Origin: Agromyces hippuratus
GTDB taxonomy: Bacteria; Actinomycetota; Actinomycetes; Actinomycetales; Microbacteriaceae
Assembly (NCBI RefSeq): GCF_013410355.1
Contig: NZ_JACCFI010000001.1
Location: 372,001-436,000, forward strand
DNA: 64,000 nt
Reading direction: 5' to 3'
Shown here: in pieces, positions 24,179 through 31,258 of the stretch
How positions within the stretch are numbered: the first letter of the stretch is position 1
Layout: the number at the start of each line of letters is the position of its first letter
Notes under the pieces: generated by a model
Database searches by the model: none
What the model saw: the letters and a program-made list of their open reading frames with translations, nothing else
What the model was told of the DNA's origin: nothing
Position numbers and translations under genes: made by a program

Positions 24179-25689
24179 CCGACCAGAGCGAAGAGTTCGA
24201 CGCTCCCGACGACGACCTCGTCGAGCGTCTCGCCGGCGTCGACGACGAACTCGCCGAGCAGCGCGCAGCCACGCTGCGCTCGGGGCTCGCCGACTACGCG
24301 CTCGACGACGACGACCTCGACGTGCTCGAGCTCTCGGAGGAGGGCGAGGAGGGCATCCGCTACCTCCCCGCGCTGCCCGTCATCGCGATCGTCGGTCGAC
24401 CGAACGTCGGCAAGTCCGCGCTCGTCAACCGCATCCTCGGCCGGCGCGAGGCCGTGGTCGAAGACACCCCCGGTGTCACGCGCGACCGCGTCTCGTACAA
24501 GGGCGAGTACCTCGACCGCCGCTTCACGCTCGTCGACACCGGCGGTTGGGAGCCCGACGCGAAGGGCATCGACGCCTCGGTCGCCCTGCAGGCCGAGGTC
24601 GCCATCGAGCTCTGCGACGTCGTGCTGTTCGTCGTCGACGCCACGGTCGGTGCGACCTCGACCGACGAGCACGTCGTTCGACTGCTCCGCAAGACCAAGA
24701 AGCCCGTGTTCCTGCTGGCCAACAAGGTCGACGACGCGCGCCAGGAGTCCGAGGCCGCAGCGCTCTGGAACCTCGGCCTCGGCGAGCCCCACCCGGTCTC
24801 GGCACTGCACGGTCGCGGCGTCGCCGACATGCTCGAGTCGGTCTTCAAGGTGCTGCCGCAGGTCTCGGCCGTCGCGAAGGACGAGTTCGGCGGTCCCCGC
24901 CGCGTCGCGATCCTCGGTCGCCCGAACGTCGGCAAGTCGAGCCTGCTCAACAAGTCGGCGGGCGAAGAGCGCGTCGTCGTGAACGAACTCGCCGGCACCA
25001 CGCGCGACCCGGTCGACGAGCAGATCGAGCTCGGCGGCAAGATCTGGCGCTTCGTCGACACCGCCGGCATCCGTCGCCGTGTGCACCTGCAGCAGGGCGC
25101 CGACTTCTACGCCTCGCTCCGCACGCAGGCGGCGCTCGAGAAGGCCGAGGTCGCCGTCGTGCTCCTCGACGTCTCGGTGCCGATCTCCGAACAGGACGTG
25201 CGCATCATCGACCTCGTGCTCGAGTCGGGCCGCGCGCTCGTGCTCGCCTACAACAAGTGGGACCTGCTCGACGACGAACGCCGCCGGTACCTCGAGCGCG
25301 AGATCGAGCAGGACCTGCACCACGTCGCGTGGGCGCCCCGCGTCAACATCTCGGCCAAGACCGGCCGTCACCTCGAGAAGCTCGTTCCGGCGCTCGAGAC
25401 GGCGCTCGAGTCGTGGGACACCCGTATTCCGACGGGCAAGTTCAACGCGTTCCTCACGGAGCTCACGCAGGAGCACCCGCACCCGGTTCGGGGCGGCAAG
25501 CAGCCCCGCGTGCTGTTCGGCACCCAGGCGGCCAGCCGCCCGCCGACATTCGTGCTCTTCACGACCGGGTTCCTCGACCCGGGCTACCGCCGGTTCATCC
25601 AGCGGCGCCTGCGCGAGATCTACGGCTTCGAGGGTTCGCCGATCGTCATCAACATGCGTGTGCGCGAGAAGCGCGACCGCTCGAAGTAG
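24175..25689 (+). CDS. der: Ribosome biogenesis GTPase Der
   Basis: 504 residues. Two tandem G domains: GRPNVGKSALVN at about residue 74 with DTPGVTRDR and DTGGWEPDA, and GRPNVGKSSLLN at about residue 248 with DTAGIRRR and NKWD. A KH-like C-terminal domain follows (VLFGTQAASRPPTFVLFT, YRRFIQRRLRE). An acidic N-terminal extension of about 65 residues is typical of actinobacteria. Acts in 50S subunit assembly. Last gene of the conserved block. Confidence 0.97.
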   Translation: MTDQSEEFDAPDDDLVERLAGVDDELAEQRAATLRSGLADYALDDDDLDVLELSEEGEEGIRYLPALPVIAIVGRPNVGKSALVNRILGRREAVVEDTPGVTRDRVSYKGEYLDRRFTLVDTGGWEPDAKGIDASVALQAEVAIELCDVVLFVVDATVGATSTDEHVVRLLRKTKKPVFLLANKVDDARQESEAAALWNLGLGEPHPVSALHGRGVADMLESVFKVLPQVSAVAKDEFGGPRRVAILGRPNVGKSSLLNKSAGEERVVVNELAGTTRDPVDEQIELGGKIWRFVDTAGIRRRVHLQQGADFYASLRTQAALEKAEVAVVLLDVSVPISEQDVRIIDLVLESGRALVLAYNKWDLLDDERRRYLEREIEQDLHHVAWAPRVNISAKTGRHLEKLVPALETALESWDTRIPTGKFNAFLTELTQEHPHPVRGGKQPRVLFGTQAASRPPTFVLFTTGFLDPGYRRFIQRRLREIYGFEGSPIVINMRVREKRDRSK

Positions 25690-25696
25690 GTCACGG

Positions 25697-26341
25697 ATGT
25701 CGCGACGCCCGAGTCGTTCCCGAGCGGGGAGCGGCGCGGGCGTTCGTGGTCTCTACGTCGAGATCGTCGTGCGCGCCGATCTCGACGAGGTGTGGCGGCT
25801 CACGCAGGACCCCGAGCTGCACCCGCGGTGGGATCTCCGCTTCTCGGCGATCACGCCCGAGTCGCCCCTGCTCGACGGCACCACGCGCTTCACGTACGAA
25901 CGCGCGCTCGGCGTGCACACCATCCGCGGCACCGGCGTCTCGCTCGGCGAGCGAACCCATGCCGACGGCGGCGCGACCTCGGCGCTGCGATTCGACACGG
26001 ATGACCCGTGGTCGCCGCTGCGCGACGGCCGGGGCTACTGGCGCTACATCCCGACCGCCGAGGGCGTGCGCTTCATCACGGGATACGACTACGAGCCCGG
26101 GTTCGGGCGGCTCGCCGATCTCGTCATCCGCCCGTTCGTGCGGTGGATGACGGCGTGGAGCTTCGACCGGCTGCGCATCTGGGCCGAGACCGGCGTGGAG
26201 CCGGAGCGCTGGCCGGTGGCATCCGTCATCATGTTCTGGCGGGGCGACCGGCCCCGCGCCCGACGATGCCGAACGGCGCCGCCGCCGCGCGGTGCATTCG
26301 CCTTCGTGCCCGACAGCCTCGCCGCCCTGGAGCAGCCATGA
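25697..26341 (+). CDS. SRPBCC-family protein
   Basis: 214 residues. The central part (YVEIVVRADLDEVWRLTQDPELHPRWDLRFSAI) is the start-domain/polyketide-cyclase-like pattern of the SRPBCC superfamily, which binds hydrophobic ligands in a deep pocket. The C-terminal 30 residues are Arg/Pro-rich and not conserved-looking. It starts 7 nt after der and its stop overlaps the next ATG, so it is coupled to the DUF4166 protein; the pair probably has a shared but unknown role. Confidence 0.75.
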   Translation: MSRRPSRSRAGSGAGVRGLYVEIVVRADLDEVWRLTQDPELHPRWDLRFSAITPESPLLDGTTRFTYERALGVHTIRGTGVSLGERTHADGGATSALRFDTDDPWSPLRDGRGYWRYIPTAEGVRFITGYDYEPGFGRLADLVIRPFVRWMTAWSFDRLRIWAETGVEPERWPVASVIMFWRGDRPRARRCRTAPPPRGAFAFVPDSLAALEQP

Positions 26342-27063
26342 CCGAGATCACCGGCGATGCCCGACCGCCCGAAGCAGCGACGCTCGGTGCGGTGTTCCCT
26401 CGCGCGCTCGGCGAGGACTTCGGGCGTCTGCACCCGATGATGCAGCGCCGATTCGGGGTCTCGATCGATGGCGGGTACGCGTGCATCGGCCGCGGCGTGA
26501 TGACGAGCATTCGACGCGGGCCGTGGTGGACGCTGCCGTTCCTGCAGATCGGGCGGCTCCGCAACATCCTGATCCCCGATGTGGGGCGCGACGTGCCGTT
26601 CACGATCGAGAACCACGCCTACGTCGACCCGTTCGGCCGGGAGACCGTGACCTTCGTGCGCGAGTACCGGGTGCCGGGTCGACGCCGGCCGAGTCGCTTC
26701 GATGCGACGATGGTGTTCGACCCCAGCCGCGGCGCCGTCGTCGACTACCTCGGGACGCATCAGCATCTCGCCGTCGACCTGACGCTCGAGGTCGAGCCCG
26801 ACGGGTCGCTGCTGCTGCGTTCGGGCGCCCAGCGGTTCCGCGAGGGGTGGATCGACTTCCGATTCCCGATGCTGTTCTCGGGGTACGCGGAGCTGCGCGA
26901 GCGGTTCGACGACGCCGACGGCGTGTTCCGCGTGCGTCTGGAGGTGCGCAATCGCGTCTTCGGATTCCTCTTCGGGTACGAGGGATGGTTCGTGAGCGAG
27001 TTCCCCGATGCGGGCGGCCTGCCCGCGCAGGTGCTGCCGAAACGGCACGAGGCGCGGTACTGA
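26338..27063 (+). CDS. DUF4166 domain protein
   Basis: 241 residues. GAVFPRALGEDFGRLHPMMQRRFG at the N-terminus, then alternating beta-rich segments (NHAYVDPFGRETVTFVREY) and FGFLFGYEGWF near the end, fit the DUF4166 family. Function is unknown; in other genomes DUF4166 is also found fused to saccharopine-dehydrogenase-like or epimerase domains. ATGA overlap with the SRPBCC gene. Confidence 0.75.
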   Translation: MTEITGDARPPEAATLGAVFPRALGEDFGRLHPMMQRRFGVSIDGGYACIGRGVMTSIRRGPWWTLPFLQIGRLRNILIPDVGRDVPFTIENHAYVDPFGRETVTFVREYRVPGRRRPSRFDATMVFDPSRGAVVDYLGTHQHLAVDLTLEVEPDGSLLLRSGAQRFREGWIDFRFPMLFSGYAELRERFDDADGVFRVRLEVRNRVFGFLFGYEGWFVSEFPDAGGLPAQVLPKRHEARY

Positions 27064-27068
27064 GCGCG

Positions 27069-27305
27069 ATGGAGGTCTCGATCCGGGTGAAGCCAGGCAG
27101 CCGCAAGGGCCCGCTCGTGGAGGTGCTCGAGGGCGACCCCGCAGCTGCGCTCGTCGTGTTCGTGCGGGAGCGCGCGGTCGACGGCGCCGCGAACGACGGG
27201 GTCGTCGCCGCCCTCGCCGCGCACTACGGCGTGCCGCGCAGTCGCGTGCACATCCTGCGCGGAGCGTCGTCGCGCGTGAAGCGTGTGCGCGTCGACGACG
27301 ACTGA
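27069..27305 (+). CDS. DUF167 (YggU-family) small protein
   Basis: 78 residues. MEVSIRVKPGSRKGP, VRERAVDGAANDGVVAALA and SRVHILRGASSRVKRVRV match the DUF167 fold (E. coli YggU). The family has no assigned function. The ATG lies 5 nt after the DUF4166 stop region, so it belongs to the same transcription unit. Short but supported by family-like motifs along its whole length. Confidence 0.82.
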   Translation: MEVSIRVKPGSRKGPLVEVLEGDPAAALVVFVRERAVDGAANDGVVAALAAHYGVPRSRVHILRGASSRVKRVRVDDD

Positions 27306-27343
27306 TCCCGCCGAGACCACGGCGGGGCGCCTACGATGGCGCC

Positions 27344-28267
27344 ATGGCTCTCGACGACGCGGGCGACCACGACGACGCCGGTGCGGTCGTGCTGGCGGCG
27401 CTGCGCGCGATCGCCGCCCGCCTCGATGAGATCGAGCCCGCGGCCGTCGCCGATGAACCGGATGCGGTGCATCGACTGCGTACGAACGTGCGCCGGCTTC
27501 GCAGCGTGATCGCCGTGTACGGATCTCTGTTCGACGCCTCGGAGGTCGACGCGGTACGCCGTCGGTATCGAGAGCTGGGTCGACGGCTGGGTGCCGTGCG
27601 CGACCTCGAGGTGCGGCTCCTGGTGGCCGAGGGGGCGCTGCGGGATGCCGCGGCGTCGGCGGATTCCGATCCTGTGGTGCTGGCGCCGGTCATGGCCCGC
27701 CTCATCGCCGCGGCGACCGCATCGCATCAGCTCGCGCACCAGGACTTCGTCGAACACGAGGCACGGCCGGGTGCCTCCCGGCGTCGCGCCGACCTCGACG
27801 AACTGCTCACCGACGCGCCCGCGACCCGGCTGGCAGGCGCGGCGGCCGGGCCCGTGCTCGGCGCCCTGCTCGCACGCGAAGCCCGTCGTGCCGTGATACG
27901 CGCATCAGGCGTGGATGCGACCAGTACGCTCGCGCAGCTGCACTCGGTGCGACGGGCCGGTCGGCGCCTGCGGTACGCCGCTGAGGCGCTGTCCGACAGC
28001 CCGGATACGACCTTCGATGCGCCGATGGGATCGCTCGCGGCGGCAGGGCAGGGCGTTCAGGACGTGATCGGCGATCATCGGGACGAACTGCTGTTCGCCT
28101 CGTACCTGCGGGACTCGGCTGCGGTCGCGGGCCGATCCGAGCCGGACCGCGCTGTGCTCGAACAGCTCGCGGATGCTGCGCAGCAGCGTGCCGCCGCACG
28201 GATCGCCGGTCTCGAAGCCGCGGTGCGGGAGCTTCGCCGAGCCGAGCAGGACTGGCTCCTGCTCTGA
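27344..28267 (+). CDS. CHAD domain protein
   Basis: 307 residues, almost all helical. Two copies of the conserved histidine/arginine helix are visible: AVHRLRTNVRRLRSVI at about residue 42 and LHSVRRAGRRLRYAAEAL at about residue 205. CHAD (conserved histidine alpha-helical domain) proteins bind polyphosphate and are often paired with CYTH triphosphatases; no CYTH gene is visible here. The start is the ATG after a purine-poor leader, so the N-terminus is moderately certain. Confidence 0.85.
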   Translation: MALDDAGDHDDAGAVVLAALRAIAARLDEIEPAAVADEPDAVHRLRTNVRRLRSVIAVYGSLFDASEVDAVRRRYRELGRRLGAVRDLEVRLLVAEGALRDAAASADSDPVVLAPVMARLIAAATASHQLAHQDFVEHEARPGASRRRADLDELLTDAPATRLAGAAAGPVLGALLAREARRAVIRASGVDATSTLAQLHSVRRAGRRLRYAAEALSDSPDTTFDAPMGSLAAAGQGVQDVIGDHRDELLFASYLRDSAAVAGRSEPDRAVLEQLADAAQQRAAARIAGLEAAVRELRRAEQDWLLL

Positions 28268-28295
28268 CGCCGTGCCACGGAATCGTGGGTCGGCG
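28268..28295. terminator. Bidirectional terminator between CHAD and GNAT genes
   Basis: CGCCG-TG-CCACG-GAAT-CGTGG-GT-CGGCG: two 5-bp stems separated by a 2x2 internal loop, between convergent gene ends at 28267 and 28303. Confidence 0.5.
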
Positions 28296-28302
28296 TGCCC
28301 GA

Positions 28303-28926
28303 TCAGCCGGCCAGCTCGACCTGCATGATCGCGCGGTCGGGCCGGGGTCGGGCGACCTCGGTGAAGCCCGCGTGGGTGAACATCGAGACGGTGCCGTGGA
28401 AGAGCGCGTCGGCCGAGACCTTCGCGCGGATCTTCGGGTCGACGGCGTAGGCCTCGACGACGCGGGCGCCGCCCGCGCGGGCGAAGTCGACCGCCGCCTC
28501 GGCGAGAGCGCGAGCGACGCCGCGGCCTCGGTGGTTGCGCGGCACGACGAAGCAGGAGACCGCCCAGACGGCGGTGTCATCGAAATCGGGATGCTCGGTG
28601 CCGCCCTTGACGATGGTGCTCAGGCGAACCCTGGGGAGATCGGTGCGAGGTTCGACGGCGCACCAGCCGACCGGAGTCTCGCCGTCGTACGCGATGAGCC
28701 CGCGCCCGATGCCCGACGCGTTCAGCTGCTCTTGCAGCTGGTCGCGGAGCCCGTCGTCGCCGAACCGACGCCAGTCGCTGCCCGGGATCTTGTACCACTG
28801 GCACCAGCAGTGCGCAGGATCACCACGAGTGCCGAAGACGGCTTCGACATCGGTGAACGGGACTTCGCTTGCAGGGGCGACCCGCAGCCGGAGGGGCTCG
28901 AGGTCTTCGGTCACGTCGGTGATCAC
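28303..28926 (-). CDS. GNAT-family acetyltransferase
   Basis: 207 residues. The acetyl-CoA site is in VSCFVVPRNHRGRGVARALAEAAVDFAR (Q/RxxGxG/A as RNHRGRGVA). An unusual cysteine-rich stretch DPAHCWCQWYKIP near residue 45 is characteristic of one actinobacterial GNAT subgroup. Substrate unknown. The GTG start at 28926 is chosen because it begins the recognisable fold; a longer reading frame upstream crosses the divergent promoter region. Confidence 0.8.
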   Translation of the reverse strand: MITDVTEDLEPLRLRVAPASEVPFTDVEAVFGTRGDPAHCWCQWYKIPGSDWRRFGDDGLRDQLQEQLNASGIGRGLIAYDGETPVGWCAVEPRTDLPRVRLSTIVKGGTEHPDFDDTAVWAVSCFVVPRNHRGRGVARALAEAAVDFARAGGARVVEAYAVDPKIRAKVSADALFHGTVSMFTHAGFTEVARPRPDRAIMQVELAG

Positions 28927-28944
28927 GATTCGAATGTAGCGCCG

Positions 28945-28965
28945 ACCACTGACATCCGCAGTGGT
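28945..28965. promoter_or_regulatory. Inverted repeat in GNAT-MarR intergenic region
   Basis: ACCACTG (28945-28951), 7-nt gap, CAGTGGT (28959-28965): a perfect 7-bp inverted repeat between the divergent genes. An ATCATGAT palindrome at 29018-29025 abuts the MarR start. Either could be an operator; MarR proteins usually bind such sites near their own promoter. Confidence 0.4.
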
Positions 28966-29025
28966 TGCAGGGCGTTCGATCGCGCTAATTCGTGAACATA
29001 GGTAACAATGCAGTACCATCATGAT

Positions 29026-29505
29026 ATGACTCCCGAGATCACCGTGCTCGACCGGCTGCTCGAGGTCAGCGAGCTCTTCCAGAAGGACATGGCCCACGCG
29101 TTCGATGGCACGCCGCTGACCCCCTCGCGCGTGCGGGTGCTCTGGGAGCTCGCCGCCACCGGTCCGTCGACGCAGCATGCGCTCGCGACCCGGCTCGAGG
29201 TGAGTCCGCGCAACATCACCGGTCTCGTCGACGCACTCGAGGCCGGCGGCTACGTCACTCGTTCACCGCACCCGAGTGATCGGCGGGCGATCATCGTGTC
29301 GCTCGCGGCATCCGCCGAAGACTTCATGCGCGACATGCAGCGCGACCATGCCGAGCTGTCGACCGAGCTGCTCGGCGCTGTCGAGCCCGCGGATCGCGAG
29401 GCGCTGCTGCGGGGCGTCGAGGCGATCGCCGGGCGGCTGCGCGAACTCATCGCGGCCGATGAGCAGCGCCGAGCAGCGGGCGACGCGCAGGCGGTGGGGG
29501 AGTGA
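29026..29505 (+). CDS. MarR-family transcriptional regulator
   Basis: 159 residues. Winged helix-turn-helix: TPSRVRVLWELAATGPSTQHALATRLEVSPRNITGLVDALEAGGYVTRSPHPSDRRAIIVSL spelled in pieces shows the recognition helix (SPRNITGLVDAL) and wing (PSDRRA) of MarR. ATG 29026 is preferred over the ATG six codons upstream. Its stop overlaps the next gene (GTGA), so it probably controls that membrane protein. Confidence 0.88.
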   Translation: MTPEITVLDRLLEVSELFQKDMAHAFDGTPLTPSRVRVLWELAATGPSTQHALATRLEVSPRNITGLVDALEAGGYVTRSPHPSDRRAIIVSLAASAEDFMRDMQRDHAELSTELLGAVEPADREALLRGVEAIAGRLRELIAADEQRRAAGDAQAVGE

Positions 29506-30158
29506 GCACCGCGACCTCGGCGCGCGCCGAGGCATCCGTCTGGCAGCGCATCGGCTGGTTCCTGAAGCGTGCGCTGCTCATGGAGCTCAGCATCTACGCG
29601 AGCATCGGCCGGTTCATCGCACGGCGCCCGGCGATCGCGCCCGGCGCCAGGGGCTTCGGCTTCCACAAGCCGGTGCTGACGATCCTCATGATCTTCATCG
29701 TGCTCTCGGCCGTCGAGATCCCGATCTTCGACCTCATCGTGCATCGCTGGCCCGCCGTGCGCATCTCGCTGCTCGTGCTCGGCATCTGGGGGCTCACCTG
29801 GATGTTCGGGCTGCTGTGCGCGTATCTCATGCGGCCGCACACGGTCGGCCCTGACGGCATCCGCGTGCGCGGCGGTCTCGAGCTCGACATCGCGCTCAGC
29901 TGGGACGACATCGCGTCGGTTGCGCGCAACCTTCGCGTGGACGAGCCCAAGTCGCCGAAGATCGTCGAGACGGATGCCTCGCGCACCCTCATGCTGCGCA
30001 TGACCGACGAGACGAACCTCGAGATCGAACTCGAGGGGCCGACGATCGTGAAGCTGCCCGGGCACGGCAGGGCCGGCGGCGAGCAGTCGGTGACGGCACT
30101 GCGCATCTGGGTCGACGACCCGGTGGCGTTCATGGACGAGGTGCGGAAGTACATCTGA
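29502..30158 (+). CDS. Membrane protein co-transcribed with MarR
   Basis: 218 residues. A soluble N-terminus of about 50 residues, two transmembrane helices (VLTILMIFIVLSAVEIPIF and ISLLVLGIWGLTWMFGLL), then a cytoplasmic beta-rich domain (about 110-218) with LELDIALSWDDIASVARN resembling a PH-like fold. Family not recognised with certainty. The 4-nt overlap with marR suggests it is that regulator's main target. Followed by a long hairpin. Confidence 0.75.
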   Translation: MSTATSARAEASVWQRIGWFLKRALLMELSIYASIGRFIARRPAIAPGARGFGFHKPVLTILMIFIVLSAVEIPIFDLIVHRWPAVRISLLVLGIWGLTWMFGLLCAYLMRPHTVGPDGIRVRGGLELDIALSWDDIASVARNLRVDEPKSPKIVETDASRTLMLRMTDETNLEIELEGPTIVKLPGHGRAGGEQSVTALRIWVDDPVAFMDEVRKYI

Positions 30159-30214
30159 GCGAGGCGTGCTCGATGCATCCGTCGGTCGAATTCGGACCGA
30201 TCGGATGCCTCGCT
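30158..30214 (+). terminator. Hairpin after the MarR/membrane-protein operon
   Basis: Outer arms AGCGAGGC / GCCTCGCT and inner arms GCATCCGTCGGTC (30175-30187) / GACCGATCGGATGC (30195-30208), with one inserted A and GAATTC in the loop. It begins at the stop codon and probably ends this operon before the tRNA gene. Confidence 0.5.
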
Positions 30215-30290
30215 GGCTCCCATGTGTCACGAGCACCCCTTCGGATGCCGCTATGATGGTCAAGTTGTCTTCGGAGAAATCCGGTGGCAT

Positions 30291-30367
<77 letters not shown>

Positions 30368-30369
30368 GA

Positions 30370-30401
30370 AAGTCCCGGAAACCTGAGGGTTTCCGGGACT
30401 T
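30370..30401 (+). terminator. tRNA-Pro terminator
   Basis: A perfect 14-bp inverted repeat AAGTCCCGGAAACC / GGTTTCCGGGACTT with loop TGAG begins 3 nt after the tRNA and is followed by CTGCGGTTAAG. Confidence 0.85.
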
Positions 30402-30606
30402 CTGCGGTTAAGAGAGACTGATCCTCCCATGCCGAGCGTCGATCTTGCAGTGCTCGGGTCCACGCAGCGATCCAATGGGCGCGCTGACGCAGTACGCCGA
30501 TCTCCGCACAAGGCCGACGCGGTCCGTCGGTGTGGGAGCCTGCCACGCCTGTTGGCGACCGACTTCGGCTGTTGACTTCGCCAGCTCTCTTCGCAAGTAT
30601 TCGCGC

Positions 30607-30996
30607 ATGAGTGACAAGTCCGATTCCGAGCAGATCGACGACATCATCGCGCAGCAGAGCGGCTGGAAGCAGGACGTGCTCGTCGCGCTTCGAGCTGCGA
30701 TCATGGCGGCCGACCCGGCTGCCGTCGAGGCGGTCAAGTACAAGAAGCCCTCCAAACCGGAGGGAGTTCCGTTTTGGACGCATGACGGAGACGTCTGCTT
30801 CGTCGACGTGCTCAAGAGCGCTGTAAGGCTGACGTTCGCGAAGGGGGCCCGCATGGAACGCAGCGATCTCTTCAACACCCGGCTGGACAGCAAAGTCGTC
30901 CGAGCCATCGACTACTTCGATGGAGACCGCGTGGACGAAGCGGCGGTCAAGGCGCTCGTGGCAGAGGCCGTGGAACTCAACGTCGCAGCCAAGTGA
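30607..30996 (+). CDS. DUF1801 domain protein
   Basis: 129 residues. The pattern ADPAAVEAVKYKKPSKPEGVPFWTHDGDVCFVDVLKSAVRLTF matches DUF1801 (YdhG/YdeI type; structural relatives of frataxin), with no established function. The ATG at 30607 follows TTGACT and AAGTAT promoter-like boxes at 17-bp spacing. It is the only gene between tRNA-Pro and the second partial tRNA copy at 31080-31129, so it may be cargo of a former integrated element. Confidence 0.8.
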   Translation: MSDKSDSEQIDDIIAQQSGWKQDVLVALRAAIMAADPAAVEAVKYKKPSKPEGVPFWTHDGDVCFVDVLKSAVRLTFAKGARMERSDLFNTRLDSKVVRAIDYFDGDRVDEAAVKALVAEAVELNVAAK

Positions 30997-31079
30997 ACCG
31001 CCCGATACCCGGTACAACACAAGGGAATCCGCGGGGTTCCGAAGATTTCCGGAGGTGACCGGCCGACGCCTGAATCCTC

Positions 31080-31129
31080 CAATGGGTTTCAGGTTCAGAT
31101 CCTGTCGACCCGACCAGGAAGTCCGGAAA
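31080..31129 (+). repeat. Degenerate second copy of the tRNA-Pro 3' end and terminator
   Basis: 31090-31124 matches 30341-30375 at 31 of 35 positions (CAGGTTCA-ATCCTGTC--CCCGACCAG-AAGTCC), then a one-base gap and GGAAA. The similarity extends about 10 nt upstream (CAATGGGTTT against CAAGGGGTCG) and covers the T-arm, the 3' acceptor, CCA and part of the terminator stem. The anticodon and D arms are absent, so it is not a functional tRNA. A repeated tRNA 3' end is the usual mark of an att site. Confidence 0.8.
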
Positions 31130-31161
31130 GGTCGAGGGCTTCGTGCTCGATGGCCCGAGTA

Positions 31162-31195
31162 TGTCCACTTGACCCCAGAAGGGGTGACACGGACA
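31162..31195. repeat. 34-bp interrupted palindrome
   Basis: TGTCC-5 nt-ACCCC-AGAA-GGGGT-5 nt-GGACA, symmetrical about the AGAA centre. It lies between the tRNA remnant and the GH3 gene. It could be an operator, a hairpin or a relic of an insertion-sequence end; none can be proven here. Confidence 0.5.
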
Positions 31196-31258
31196 GGAGC
31201 CACTCGATAGCATCCGCGGATACGGTCACAATGGCCGGTGTGCGACAAGGAGGTCGAC

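Noticed and set aside
30368..31258. An integrase or transposase gene between the tRNA-Pro repeats
   Set aside because: Frames on both strands are short and contain no recombinase motif; only the DUF1801 gene is credible.
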